50,323 nt of DNA. Source: Planococcus koreensis. GTDB lineage: Bacteria; Bacillota; Bacilli; Bacillales_A; Planococcaceae. The stretch is from positions 1 to 50,323 of the forward strand of contig NZ_RQII01000009.1 in NCBI RefSeq assembly GCF_004761975.1, in the 5' to 3' direction. A program made the translations under genes and the position numbers. Shown piece after piece: positions 17,227-25,377 of this stretch (positions are counted from its first letter, which is position 1; the number at the start of each line of letters is the position of its first letter). Under the pieces are notes generated by a model. It made no database searches. It was not told where the DNA came from and worked only from the letters and a program-made list of their open reading frames with translations.

Positions 17227-18411
17227 ATGACTTTTTCTAAATTGGTTTTCGCTCCCTTAAGCTATACCGGCTGGGGATCACTCGAACAGCTGATTCCGGA
17301 GCTCGAGCGCTTTGCGCCAACTAAAATCCTCCTCGTCACCGATCCGATGCTCGAAAAAATCGGTTTGTCCGATCAAGTGTCGAAGCCGGTGCGGGACGCG
17401 GGCTATGAAGTCACGCTCTACACCGACGTCGTACCGGAACCGCATCTGGAAACCGGCGAGAAATTGGCAGCGTTCATACGCGGCAACGGCTTTGATCTTG
17501 TCATCGGGGTCGGCGGCGGCAGCGCGCTCGACCTGGCAAAACTCGCAGCCATCATGGCGACGCATGAAGGGCCGGTCGCAGACTACCTGAACTTGACCGG
17601 AACGCGCAAAATTGAACACAAAGCATTGCCGCTTGTCCTGATTCCGACAACTTCCGGCACAGGTTCCGAAGTGACGAGCATCGCCGTATTATCGCTCGAA
17701 TCATCCAAAGATGTCATCACGCACGACAATATGATTGCGAGTGTTGCGATTGTCGATCCGCAACTGACGGTTTCAGTACCCCCGAAAGTGACCGCCGCGA
17801 CCGGCATCGACGCTTTGACACACGCAGTTGAAGCTTATATTTCAATCAATGCCAGCCCTGCGACGGATGGCTTGGCGCTGCACGCCATAAGGCTTATCTC
17901 GAAATCTCTGCGCACAGCCGTCAAAGATGGCGGCAACAAGCAAGCGCGCACTGATATGAGCCACGGCAGCTATTTGGCTGGATTGGCATTTTTCAATGCG
18001 GGCGTCGCGGGCGTCCATGCACTCGCTTATCCGCTCGGCGGCCAGTTCCACATTCCCCATGGCGATTCCAATGCCGTTCTGCTGCCTTACGTCATGAGCT
18101 ATATCCGCAAGAGCTGTCCGAAACGCATGGCGGATATCCTTGAAGCGCTTGGCGGCAACCCAAGTTTCTTGTCCGAAGAAGAAGCGTCCTATAAATGCGT
18201 CGATGAGTTGAAGCGCATTGTTGAAGACGTAGGCATCCCCTCGACCTTGTCCGGTTTCGATGTGCCGGAGTCTGCGCTCGACAGTTTGACAGCGGATGGC
18301 GTCAAGCAAAAACGGATTCTTGCCAGAAGCCCGCTGCCGCTCGAAGAATCGGATATCCGCAAAATCTATCAGTCGGCATTCGATGGTGTCCCTGTCGAAC
18401 CCGCCACCTAA
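17227..18411 (+). CDS. Iron-containing alcohol dehydrogenase (possible 4-hydroxybutyrate dehydrogenase)
   Basis: A group III dehydrogenase of 394 residues. The nucleotide loop GVGGGSALDLAK (GGGS at 96-99) and all four metal ligands are visible: Asp195 and His199 (TGIDALTHAVEAY), His264 and His278 (GVHALAYPLGGQFHIPHGD). Family members reduce aldehydes or oxidise primary alcohols with NAD(P). Directly downstream of the lactonase, it corresponds in position to BlcB of the Agrobacterium blc/att operon, which oxidises 4-hydroxybutyrate to succinate semialdehyde; that substrate is inferred. GGAGG at 9-nt spacing supports the start. Confidence 0.9.
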   Translation: MTFSKLVFAPLSYTGWGSLEQLIPELERFAPTKILLVTDPMLEKIGLSDQVSKPVRDAGYEVTLYTDVVPEPHLETGEKLAAFIRGNGFDLVIGVGGGSALDLAKLAAIMATHEGPVADYLNLTGTRKIEHKALPLVLIPTTSGTGSEVTSIAVLSLESSKDVITHDNMIASVAIVDPQLTVSVPPKVTAATGIDALTHAVEAYISINASPATDGLALHAIRLISKSLRTAVKDGGNKQARTDMSHGSYLAGLAFFNAGVAGVHALAYPLGGQFHIPHGDSNAVLLPYVMSYIRKSCPKRMADILEALGGNPSFLSEEEASYKCVDELKRIVEDVGIPSTLSGFDVPESALDSLTADGVKQKRILARSPLPLEESDIRKIYQSAFDGVPVEPAT

Positions 18412-18413
18412 AA

Positions 18414-18445
18414 AAATCCCGAACCGCTTTTGCGGTTCGGGATTT
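18414..18445. terminator. Bidirectional terminator between the alcohol dehydrogenase and cupin genes
   Basis: A perfect 14-bp stem (18414-18427 with 18432-18445) and tetraloop, with an A-run on the left that serves the minus-strand cupin transcript. Confidence 0.85.
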
Positions 18446-18446
18446 C

Positions 18447-18941
18447 CTATTTCCATTGATCTTGCAGCGGGCCGTTCTTGCCGAAAACGGGATCGGTCTG
18501 CGGCAGCGGCGTGTTTTGGATATCTTCAAGCACGTATGGCCTTTCTTCGGGGGCGCCGGTCTTCAAATTATAGCTGACGCCGTTCGGATAAGCTCCGATG
18601 ACTTCAAAGTCAGCAGACGCTTCGATCTTTTTATGCCCAGTGCCTGCAGGCAGCACGACGACATCGCCGGCTTTCACTTTCACTTGTTCGCCCTGCTCTC
18701 CGCCAAGCTGCAAGGTCGCTGAACCTGCGCTGACCCCGAGCGCTTCATGCGTGTTGCTGTGGTAATGGTGGTAATCGAAAACCCCGCCCCTCCAACTATT
18801 GAGCCAATTATGGCGGTTGAACACCTCTTCGATTTCCTGGGGATTTTCTTTGAATGCAGCGGGGTAGAATAAAACATTCAGCGCCGGATTGTTCGGTATT
18901 GCGCCATCGTCTTCAAAATGGAAAAATTGTTCATTCGCCAT
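18447..18941 (-). CDS. Cupin-domain protein (YjlB-like)
   Basis: A single-cupin protein of 164 residues. Metal-binding cupin motif 1 is FDYHHYHSNTHEALGVSAG (His-x-His and Glu) and motif 2 is VKAGDVVVLPAGTGHKKIE. The N-terminus (EQFFHFEDDGAIPNNPALNVLFY) and C-terminus are typical of the YjlB group, whose function is not known. AGGGG lies 10 nt before the ATG. Monocistronic, converging on the lactonase operon. A sugar isomerase or small dioxygenase role is possible but unsupported. Confidence 0.85.
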   Translation of the reverse strand: MANEQFFHFEDDGAIPNNPALNVLFYPAAFKENPQEIEEVFNRHNWLNSWRGGVFDYHHYHSNTHEALGVSAGSATLQLGGEQGEQVKVKAGDVVVLPAGTGHKKIEASADFEVIGAYPNGVSYNLKTGAPEERPYVLEDIQNTPLPQTDPVFGKNGPLQDQWK

Positions 18942-19021
18942 TACGCGCCAGCCCCTTTCATTTATAGGGACTTTACCCTATGGAAGGTTTTATTAATCGC
19001 GTCGGTTGTAACTTTGTCCAC

Positions 19022-19672
19022 TTAAAATCCGAGCCTCCCTCTGACGCTTGCCGCGTAGTTTTGGCTGACAGGCAGGACGGAGCCGTCTTTCATCGTCAGC
19101 TGGTAGTTCGAAGCCATATCGCGGGTGATCTCTTCTATATGATGGATGTTTACAATATAAGCGCGGTGGATTGGCAGGAAAAAGTCCGGCAATTGATTGC
19201 GCAGGTTTTTCAAGGTATGAATCGAACAATAAGTGTCATCTTCTGTATAGAACCACGTTTTCTTCTGGCTGCTTTCAATGTGAGAAACACGCTCCACCGA
19301 AACCGGCCGCCACGCTTCTTCCAGTTTTCCTGTCAGGAATTTCAATGGCTGCAATCTCCGTACAGCAAAATCTGGCGGCAGAATGATGACGACAACACCG
19401 TTTTTGCCATCTATTTCAACAGGATAGCCGATTCCATAATACGCTGTGCCAAGCACCGACTCTTCCACCAGCATCTCGACACGCCGCTGTTCCTTGCCGG
19501 TCCGCGCCGCTATGCTTCCTGCTATGACCGGTTGCCCTTCCGTAATCCTCAGGTCATAGGCGCCCGCTTTATAGTAGATATAACAACCTTCTGCCGCAAT
19601 CGCGATTGACGCCTCTTTCGGCACCCAGTCGCCAATAATCGAACCCATCTGCTCCAATATTTTGTTTTCCAT
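19022..19672 (-). CDS. LytTR-domain transcriptional regulator, divergent from aceA-aceB
   Basis: A 216-residue protein. Residues about 115-216 form a LytTR DNA-binding domain (VERVSHIESSQKKTWFYTED, then IHTLKNLRNQLPDFFLPIHR and AYIVNIHHIEEI). Residues 1-110 form an unassigned sensor-like domain, not a CheY receiver, with repeated hydrophobic beta patterns (ASIAIAAEGCYIYY, NGVVVIILPPDFAV). The ATG is chosen because AAGGGG lies 9 nt upstream; the earlier in-frame start lacks a site. It is divergent from isocitrate lyase across 175 bp holding two palindromes, so it is inferred to regulate the glyoxylate shunt, perhaps sensing acetate or acyl-CoA status. It contains no phospho-acceptor domain. 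Confidence 0.87.
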   Translation of the reverse strand: MENKILEQMGSIIGDWVPKEASIAIAAEGCYIYYKAGAYDLRITEGQPVIAGSIAARTGKEQRRVEMLVEESVLGTAYYGIGYPVEIDGKNGVVVIILPPDFAVRRLQPLKFLTGKLEEAWRPVSVERVSHIESSQKKTWFYTEDDTYCSIHTLKNLRNQLPDFFLPIHRAYIVNIHHIEEITRDMASNYQLTMKDGSVLPVSQNYAASVRGRLGF

Positions 19673-19773
19673 CCTTCCGATCCCCTTCCGCCTGCTTTTA
19701 TCGTGAAAACCCCGCTTTAGTCGCTGCATATCCGCTTTTATCCAATTTTCAAGACAGTCAAACTATTCTGTTA

Positions 19774-19785
19774 TATATTAATATA
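19774..19785. promoter_or_regulatory. Palindrome 1 in the LytTR-aceA intergenic region
   Basis: Perfect 12-bp palindrome TATATTAATATA. It shares the core TATTAATA with the second palindrome, whose centre is 25 bp away. It overlaps candidate -10 regions for both directions (TTCAAG-18-TATATA towards aceA; TTGTTG-16-TATAAC towards the regulator). Confidence 0.4.
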
Positions 19786-19795
19786 CATCAACAAC

Positions 19796-19813
19796 AACTG
19801 TATTAATACAGTT
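19796..19813. promoter_or_regulatory. Palindrome 2 (operator candidate) upstream of aceA
   Basis: Perfect 18-bp palindrome AACTGTATTAATACAGTT. Each arm contains ACAGTT, which resembles the half-sites (ACAGTTAAG-like) bound by LytTR regulators, here as an inverted rather than the usual direct repeat. A further ACAGTCAAA lies at 19754-19762. Confidence 0.45.
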
Positions 19814-19848
19814 AATAAAAACTTTTATTCGAAAGGGATGGATTGGAT

Positions 19849-21138
19849 ATGGCGAACAAACAACAGCAAGCACAGGAACTGAAAAAGAGCTGGGAGCAGG
19901 ACAGCAGATGGAACGGCATTGAACGCCCCTATACGGCAGAGGAAGTCGTGAAGCTGCGCGGTTCGGTGCTCATTGAACATACACTGGCGAAAAAAGGCGC
20001 TGAACGCCTCTTCAAGTCAATCCATGAAATGGATTTCGTCAACGCACTTGGCGCATTGACCGGCAACCAGGCCGTGCAGCAAGTGAAAGCAGGCTTGCAA
20101 GCCATTTACTTGAGCGGCTGGCAAGTAGCGGCGGATGCCAACTCCGCTGGCCAGATGTACCCGGACCAAAGTTTATATCCCGTCAATTCCGTGCCGGACG
20201 TAGTGAAAAAGATCAACCGCGCATTGCAGCGTGCAGACCAGATCGACAGCGTTGAAAATACGGAAGGCTTTGACTGGTATGCACCGATTGTCGCGGATGC
20301 GGAAGCTGGATTCGGCGGACCGCTGAATGTCTTCGAATTGATGAAATCGATGATCGAAGCTGGCGCTGCCGGCGTCCACTTTGAAGATCAGCTCGCTTCG
20401 GAAAAGAAATGTGGCCACTTGGGCGGCAAAGTCTTGCTGCCGACGCAAAATGCGGTAAGAAACCTTGTATCTGCCCGCTTGGCAGCTGATGTGCTTGGCG
20501 TTTCGACATTGATTATCGCCCGCACTGATGCAGACGCGGCTGACTTGATCACAAGCGATATCGATCCGCGCGACCATCAATTTATCACCGGCGAACGGAC
20601 GCCAGAAGGCTTCTACCGGACAAACGCCGGCATCGACCAGGCCATCTCGCGCGGTTTGGCTTACGCGCCGTACGCAGACTTGGTGTGGTGTGAAACCTCG
20701 CATCCGAACTTGGAAGAAGCTCAGCAATTTGCGGACGCGATCCATGCCGAGTTCCCTGGCAAGCTGCTTGCTTACAATTGCTCGCCTTCATTCAACTGGG
20801 AAGCGAAGCTTGATAAAGAAACCATCGCGAAATTCCAAGTCGAACTTGGCAAGATGGGCTATAAATTCCAGTTCGTTACGCTTGCAGGCTTCCATGCTTT
20901 GAACCACAGCATGTTCGAACTGGCGCACGATTACAAAGACCATGGCATGGCCGCATACTCGAAACTGCAGCAGGCCGAGTTCGCCAATGAAGCAAAAGGC
21001 TATACGGCAACTCGACACCAGCGTGAAGTCGGCACCGGCTACTTCGACGAAGTGTCGCAGGTTATTTCCGGCGGCACAAGCTCGACAACGGCCATGAGCG
21101 GTTCTACAGAAGCAGCCCAATTCACAGCGGCGAAATGA
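19849..21138 (+). CDS. aceA: Isocitrate lyase
   Basis: Cleaves isocitrate to glyoxylate and succinate, allowing growth on acetate or fatty acids. The active-site signature KKCGHLGGK (Cys188) is intact, as are the SPSFNW loop and [16 protein letters not shown]. At 429 residues it is the short bacterial type. The ATG used is 11 nt from AAAGGG; a TTG two codons upstream has 5-nt spacing, so the start is ambiguous by two residues. Followed after 13 bp by malate synthase, forming a complete glyoxylate shunt operon. It probably responds to the divergent LytTR regulator. Confidence 0.96.
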   Translation: MANKQQQAQELKKSWEQDSRWNGIERPYTAEEVVKLRGSVLIEHTLAKKGAERLFKSIHEMDFVNALGALTGNQAVQQVKAGLQAIYLSGWQVAADANSAGQMYPDQSLYPVNSVPDVVKKINRALQRADQIDSVENTEGFDWYAPIVADAEAGFGGPLNVFELMKSMIEAGAAGVHFEDQLASEKKCGHLGGKVLLPTQNAVRNLVSARLAADVLGVSTLIIARTDADAADLITSDIDPRDHQFITGERTPEGFYRTNAGIDQAISRGLAYAPYADLVWCETSHPNLEEAQQFADAIHAEFPGKLLAYNCSPSFNWEAKLDKETIAKFQVELGKMGYKFQFVTLAGFHALNHSMFELAHDYKDHGMAAYSKLQQAEFANEAKGYTATRHQREVGTGYFDEVSQVISGGTSSTTAMSGSTEAAQFTAAK

Positions 21139-21151
21139 GAGGATGATCCCT

Positions 21152-22744
21152 TTGCTGACAAAATCGACGATTCTAATCACAGGCGGGCCAGTCCCGCAGA
21201 TGGACAAGATCTTGACGCCCGAAGCCTTGGAGTTCATTGAAAAACTGCATGTGCAGTTTAATCCGCGCCGCGAAGAGCTGCTGGAACGGCGGCAGCTTCG
21301 CCAGCAGGAAATCGATGCCGGAAAGCCGCTCGATTTCCTGCCCGAAACGAAACATATCCGTGAGGGTAATTGGACGATTGCGCCATTGCCTGCTGACATG
21401 CAGGACCGGCGCGTTGAAATCACCGGTCCAACCAACCGCAAAATGCTCATCAACGCCTTGAATTCCGGTGCGAAGATGTTCATGGCAGACCTTGAAGACG
21501 CGACAGCGCCGAACTGGTTCAATGTTATCGATGGCCAAGTGAACTTGGCTGATGCGGTCAGGCGCAAAATCGACTTTGAAGCACCGGATACGGGCAAGGC
21601 CTATAAGCTCAATCCCGAGACGGCTGTGCTCATGGTACGGCCACGCGGATGGCATCTGCTGGAGAAGAACATTCAAATCGACGGCAAGCCGATTTCGGGC
21701 AGCCTGGTCGACTTCGGCCTTTACTTTTTCCACAATGCCAAAGAATTGATCGAGCGCGGGACAGGGTCTTACTTCTACCTTCCAAAGCTCGAAAGCCATC
21801 TGGAAGCGCGTCTTTGGAATGATGTCTTTGTTTTCGCGCAGAACGAAATCGGCATCCCTCAAGGCACGATCCGGGCGACGGTGCTGATTGAGACCATTCT
21901 TGCGGCATTTGAAATGGATGAAATCCTTTACGAACTGCGCGATCATTCAGCCGGCCTGAACTGCGGCCGCTGGGATTATATTTTCAGTGTCATCAAGCGC
22001 ATGCGCAACCGGCCAGAATACCTCTTCCCTGACCGGTCGCAAGTCACCATGACCGTGCCATTTATGCGGGCTTATACGCAGCTTTGCATCAAGACTTGCC
22101 ATAGGCGCGGAGCTCCAGCTCTTGGCGGGATGGCGGCACAGATTCCGGTCAAAGGCGATCCCGAAGCCAACGAGGCCGCATTCCAAAAAGTGCGTGAAGA
22201 CAAGCGCCGCGAAGCGATTGACGGCCACGATGGCACTTGGGTCGCGCATCCAGGAATGGTTGCCGTGGCAATGGAAGAATTCGACGCGCATATGCCGGCG
22301 CCCAACCAAATTGACAAACAGCGGGAAGACGTCAACGTCACGGCTAAAGACCTGCTCGAAGTTCCAGCAGGCACCATTACAGAAGACGGCCTGCGCTCCA
22401 ATATATCCGTAGGCATCCAATACATCGCATCCTGGCTGTCCGGCAACGGTGCTGCTCCCATCAATAATTTGATGGAAGACGCGGCCACAGCCGAAATCTC
22501 CCGCTCCCAGGTCTGGCAATGGATCCGCCATCCGAGAGGCGTTCTCGACGATGGCCGAAAAATCACCGTGAGTTTATTCCACGAAATAACGGAACAGGAA
22601 GATCGCAAGATCCGGGAAGCCGTTGGTGATGAGAAATACCGATCCGGACATTTTGAAGAAGCGCGCGAGTTGTTTACTCAACTCACATTGCAAAGTGATT
22701 TTGCCGAGTTTTTGACGCTGCCAGGGTATCAACTACTAAACTAA
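21152..22744 (+). CDS. aceB: Malate synthase A
   Basis: Condenses glyoxylate and acetyl-CoA to malate. Motifs: [51 protein letters not shown], and [18 protein letters not shown]. At 530 residues it is isoform A of normal length. A TTG start is chosen because GAGAGG lies 8 nt upstream; the in-frame ATG at 21143 immediately abuts that site and would leave no spacing. Second gene of the glyoxylate operon. Confidence 0.95.
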   Translation: MLTKSTILITGGPVPQMDKILTPEALEFIEKLHVQFNPRREELLERRQLRQQEIDAGKPLDFLPETKHIREGNWTIAPLPADMQDRRVEITGPTNRKMLINALNSGAKMFMADLEDATAPNWFNVIDGQVNLADAVRRKIDFEAPDTGKAYKLNPETAVLMVRPRGWHLLEKNIQIDGKPISGSLVDFGLYFFHNAKELIERGTGSYFYLPKLESHLEARLWNDVFVFAQNEIGIPQGTIRATVLIETILAAFEMDEILYELRDHSAGLNCGRWDYIFSVIKRMRNRPEYLFPDRSQVTMTVPFMRAYTQLCIKTCHRRGAPALGGMAAQIPVKGDPEANEAAFQKVREDKRREAIDGHDGTWVAHPGMVAVAMEEFDAHMPAPNQIDKQREDVNVTAKDLLEVPAGTITEDGLRSNISVGIQYIASWLSGNGAAPINNLMEDAATAEISRSQVWQWIRHPRGVLDDGRKITVSLFHEITEQEDRKIREAVGDEKYRSGHFEEARELFTQLTLQSDFAEFLTLPGYQLLN

Positions 22745-22764
22745 CCTAATTGGAGGAGATCACT

Positions 22765-22893
22765 ATGAAAAACATGCAGACGTACGGAATGCGCCCTAAA
22801 AAAGAATGCCAGGAATGCGGTTGTGAAATCAAAGAGCAGCGGGAATCGATCAACTACGAATGTGAACGCTGCAGCGCCAATAAAGACGAATAG
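22765..22893 (+). CDS. yhfH: YhfH-type zinc-ribbon peptide
   Basis: A 42-residue protein with ECQECGCEI and YECERCSAN, two CxxC-type knuckles forming a probable zinc ribbon, as in the YhfH family common in Bacillales. GGAGGAG lies 6 nt before the ATG. It begins 20 bp after aceB and precedes a strong terminator, so it may be cotranscribed with the glyoxylate operon. Function is unknown. Confidence 0.85.
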   Translation: MKNMQTYGMRPKKECQECGCEIKEQRESINYECERCSANKDE

Positions 22894-22903
22894 AGTTTTC
22901 CGG

Positions 22904-22930
22904 GGCGTCCTTTCGAGGGCGCCTTTTTTG
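22904..22930 (+). terminator. Terminator of the aceA-aceB-yhfH unit
   Basis: GC-rich stem with a TTTCG loop followed by T6. Confidence 0.85.
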
Positions 22931-22935
22931 CTTGC

Positions 22936-23037
22936 GGACAGTATTTGGCGCTGCTGGGACAGTATTTGTCATTATTAGGACAGTATTACGATGCTAGCGG
23001 ATCGTATTGGCGAGTGATGGGACAGTATTTCGTTTCG
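22936..23037. repeat. Five phased 21-bp repeats with a GGACAGTATT core
   Basis: Cores begin at 22936, 22957, 22978, 22999 and 23020, exactly 21 bp apart. Four have GGACAGTATT and the fourth has GGATCGTATT. The other 11 bp of each unit differ, so only the core and its phase are conserved. No reading frame with a start signal covers them. Confidence 0.85.
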
Positions 23038-23066
23038 CAGAAGAATAATACTTAAAATCCCCACTG

Positions 23067-23099
23067 AAAAAGGCATCCCAGTTCTCACTGGAATGCCTT
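23067..23099 (-). terminator. Terminator after the 90-residue hypothetical gene
   Basis: A 13-bp stem with one internal mismatch (23070-23082 with 23087-23099) and a U-tract on the minus strand. Confidence 0.85.
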
Positions 23100-23113
23100 G
23101 CCATCTTTCATTT

Positions 23114-23386
23114 TCATGTTTGGTCGGAGGATTTGATGCGGTAGACGGTATCGTCTTTAACCGTATTGAATACCTCGATAAAACGCGTTCCTTTGCTGCT
23201 TTTTCCGGACTCATCGTCTGCAATAACCGCTGCAGGTTCAATGACGCGCGAATCGAAATCCTCCATCAAGTCCTGCAATCCATCGTAGCTGTCGATGCCT
23301 TTGTCTTTTTTCACTTTATTGAAAAGCTGTTCCGATTCCGGTTCTGTCAATTCAACGTATCCCACTGTAATGCGCTGTATGTCCAT
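23114..23386 (-). CDS. Hypothetical acidic protein, 90 residues
   Basis: Not recognised. Starts MDIQRITVGYVELTEPESEQL and continues with an acidic middle (SYDGLQDLMEDFDSRVIEPA) and a basic end. It has mixed alpha/beta character, with no membrane segment or Cys. GGGAGGG with 7-nt spacing sets the ATG; the longer in-frame start lacks a site. Monocistronic with its own terminator, which supports a real gene. Confidence 0.7.
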   Translation of the reverse strand: MDIQRITVGYVELTEPESEQLFNKVKKDKGIDSYDGLQDLMEDFDSRVIEPAAVIADDESGKSSKGTRFIEVFNTVKDDTVYRIKSSDQT

Positions 23387-23516
23387 AATTAAACCCTCCC
23401 GCATAATTTCTTTTCCTATACCCCTGGCGTCCAGCTGGATAAACCTGCCCTAGCCGAGACCGCGCCTTTCCGTTATGATGGGGAAAGGAAAAAATTAATG
23501 AACCGGAGTGAATGCC

Positions 23517-24176
23517 ATGCGCGTTGCGATTTTCGATTTTGATGGAACACTTTATTCCAAAGAAACTTTCGGGCTGATGATGGAGCACCTGAAGAACCAC
23601 CCTCTCCACAGCAAGCGCTACCGCCAATTTTACCGCGCGATCATGCCGCCTTATATCGGCTCGAAACTGAAGCTCGTGTCGGTCAAGAAAATGCGGGAAA
23701 GTTCGGTGCAGGCTTATTTGGCGGCACTTGAAAGCTTCACACAAAATGAACTGGAAGCTTATTTCCGCGAAATCGCTGACCGCATGCATGGCGATTTCAA
23801 TCCTGAAGTCGTCGAGCGGCTGAAGCGCCACGTGCAGAACGGCGATTACATCATGCTTGTATCGGGTGCTTTCACTCCGCTCTTGCATGCCGTGACGGAA
23901 AATCTGCCGATCCGCACCATCATCGGCACGGAAATTCCTTATGCACAAAACATCCTCGACCACCGTGCCAAGATTTCACATATCCAAGGCCCGTTGAAAA
24001 CCGAAAAAATCAAACAGGCGCTGGCAGGCGAAGATGTCGATTGGGCGAACAGCTCCGCATATGGAGACAGCCATTCCGATTTGCCCGTGCTTGAGCTTGT
24101 GGGCAATCCTGTCGCAGTGCGGCCGGAACCGCGTTTGCGGGCTGTCGCAGAGCAGCGCCACTGGGAAATCATTTAA
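23517..24176 (+). CDS. HAD-superfamily IB phosphatase (SerB-like)
   Basis: A 219-residue haloacid-dehalogenase hydrolase. Motif I is FDFDGTL (nucleophile Asp7 and Asp9), motif II Ser is in MLVSGAF, motif III Lys is around TEKIKQAL, and motif IV is YGDSHSDLPVLE. The IB subgroup includes phosphoserine phosphatase and small-molecule phosphatases of unknown substrate. The start ATG has GGAG 8 nt upstream. It lies 18 bp upstream of a VOC-family gene in the same transcript. Confidence 0.88.
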   Translation: MRVAIFDFDGTLYSKETFGLMMEHLKNHPLHSKRYRQFYRAIMPPYIGSKLKLVSVKKMRESSVQAYLAALESFTQNELEAYFREIADRMHGDFNPEVVERLKRHVQNGDYIMLVSGAFTPLLHAVTENLPIRTIIGTEIPYAQNILDHRAKISHIQGPLKTEKIKQALAGEDVDWANSSAYGDSHSDLPVLELVGNPVAVRPEPRLRAVAEQRHWEII

Positions 24177-24194
24177 TCTGCAGGAGGAAATTTA

Positions 24195-24569
24195 ATGGAA
24201 CTGACACACACCCGCCTGTTGGTGGATAATTATAAAGAATGCTTTCTTTTTTACCGTGATGTCCTGGGCTTCGACGTGAAATCCGGAGACGAGAATTCCG
24301 CAGCCGCGGACCTGCAATTCAATCACTGCACGGTGGAATTGGCCGAACGGAGCCTCATCGCGCCAACTCCCGATTCCCTGGTTGCATCATCCCCATTGGG
24401 AACCGTCATTTTTGAAGTCGAAAACACAGAAGCCGCTTACGAAAGATTAAGGCATTCCGTGAAATTCATCACTTCCCCGACAGTCCAAGGCGGCCAGGGC
24501 GGCAAAGTTGCCCATTTCAGAGATCCCGCCGGCACGCTGATTGAACTGAACGAAGCGATCGCCGGTTAA
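24195..24569 (+). CDS. VOC-family (glyoxalase/bleomycin-resistance fold) protein
   Basis: A 124-residue protein with two beta-alpha-beta-beta-beta modules: THTRLLVDNYKECFLFYRDVLGF at the N-terminus and KVAHFRDPAGTLIELNE at the C-terminus, with His and Glu in metal-ligand positions. The family includes glyoxalases, dioxygenases and drug-binding proteins; no substrate can be assigned. AGGAGG precedes the ATG. Probably cotranscribed with the HAD phosphatase. Confidence 0.87.
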   Translation: MELTHTRLLVDNYKECFLFYRDVLGFDVKSGDENSAAADLQFNHCTVELAERSLIAPTPDSLVASSPLGTVIFEVENTEAAYERLRHSVKFITSPTVQGGQGGKVAHFRDPAGTLIELNEAIAG

Positions 24570-24582
24570 TAGCCCCCATGCA

Positions 24583-24613
24583 AAAGCAGCCGTCTGCCAT
24601 AGACGGCTGCTTT
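24583..24613. terminator. Bidirectional terminator between the VOC and pcp genes
   Basis: Perfect 13-bp stem (24583-24595 with 24601-24613) with T5 on the plus side. Confidence 0.9.
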
Positions 24614-25222
24614 TTATTGTTCTCCCAGTACTTCAATGCAGACTTTTATGCCCCTGACGAGGTCCGCGTGTGACCAGCTGGGGATTTTGCCGTGTTCGAT
24701 TCCAAGTTCATGCGAAGCCGGAATGTGGATAAAACCCGTGAGCATGTCCGGTTTCATCTTTTCCGCGTAATGCAAGCCTTCGTACATGACGTTATTGCAT
24801 AAGTAAGCGCCAGCTGTATTGGAAATGTCCGCTGGCAGCCCTTCGCTTTTGAGCCGATCAACCATCTGCCTTGCCGGCAAGGTCGTGAGGTATGCCGGCT
24901 TGCCGCTTTCCCTGATGGGTTCGTCCACCGGCTTGTGCCCCTCATTATCCGGCTCGCCGTCTTTGACATTGATGGCAATGCGTTCGGGCGTGATTTTATA
25001 GCGGCCCGCCGCAAGCCCAAGAGAAATGACCGCGTCCGGCTCGACTTCTTCGATGTATGACAATAAATGCTGCCCCGACGAATTAAAATCGACCGGCATA
25101 ACTTTGCTGACAATCGAAAAGCCGCCGATTTCCTGTCCATCCAATTCAGTAACGATCCGCATCGTCGGATTGACGGTAAAAGCCAAAAACGGTTCGAATC
25201 CTGTAAGCAATAGTTTTTTCAT
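24614..25222 (-). CDS. pcp: Pyrrolidone-carboxylate peptidase
   Basis: Cysteine peptidase (C15) removing N-terminal pyroglutamate from peptides in the cytoplasm. The family start KKLLLTGFEPFLAFTVNPT, the Glu in GLAAGRYKITPERIAIN, the catalytic Cys in NTAGAYLCNNVMYEGLHY and the His in GFIHIPASHE are all visible. About 202 residues is normal. The ATG has GGAGG at 6-nt spacing; an in-frame upstream extension of 43 codons has no such site. It stands alone, divergent from the amino-acid ABC transporter. Confidence 0.95.
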   Translation of the reverse strand: MKKLLLTGFEPFLAFTVNPTMRIVTELDGQEIGGFSIVSKVMPVDFNSSGQHLLSYIEEVEPDAVISLGLAAGRYKITPERIAINVKDGEPDNEGHKPVDEPIRESGKPAYLTTLPARQMVDRLKSEGLPADISNTAGAYLCNNVMYEGLHYAEKMKPDMLTGFIHIPASHELGIEHGKIPSWSHADLVRGIKVCIEVLGEQ

Positions 25223-25299
25223 AATCCCCCTCCATTCTCCGCCATTATACGCCAGAATCCGAAAATCCAAAACCTGTCGCCCTCTTTGAAAATAAAACT

Positions 25300-25327
25300 T
25301 TGCAAATTCCGTGATTTTTGTTAAAAT
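25300..25327 (+). promoter_or_regulatory. Sigma-A promoter of the amino-acid ABC transporter operon
   Basis: TTGCAA, 16-bp spacer, TAAAAT, about 50 bp before the translation start. Confidence 0.6.
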
Positions 25328-25377
25328 GCATACAGATGAATATTTATCCAAATATACTCATACAGGGGGAAACAACA

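Noticed and set aside
20173..22531. Several long minus-strand reading frames opposite aceA and aceB
   Set aside because: They mirror highly conserved coding sequence of the two enzymes; composition and lack of starts mark them as shadows.
22936..23037. CRISPR array or coding repeat
   Set aside because: The conserved core is only 10 bp with 11-bp variable parts, far too short for CRISPR repeats and spacers, and no start signal makes it coding.
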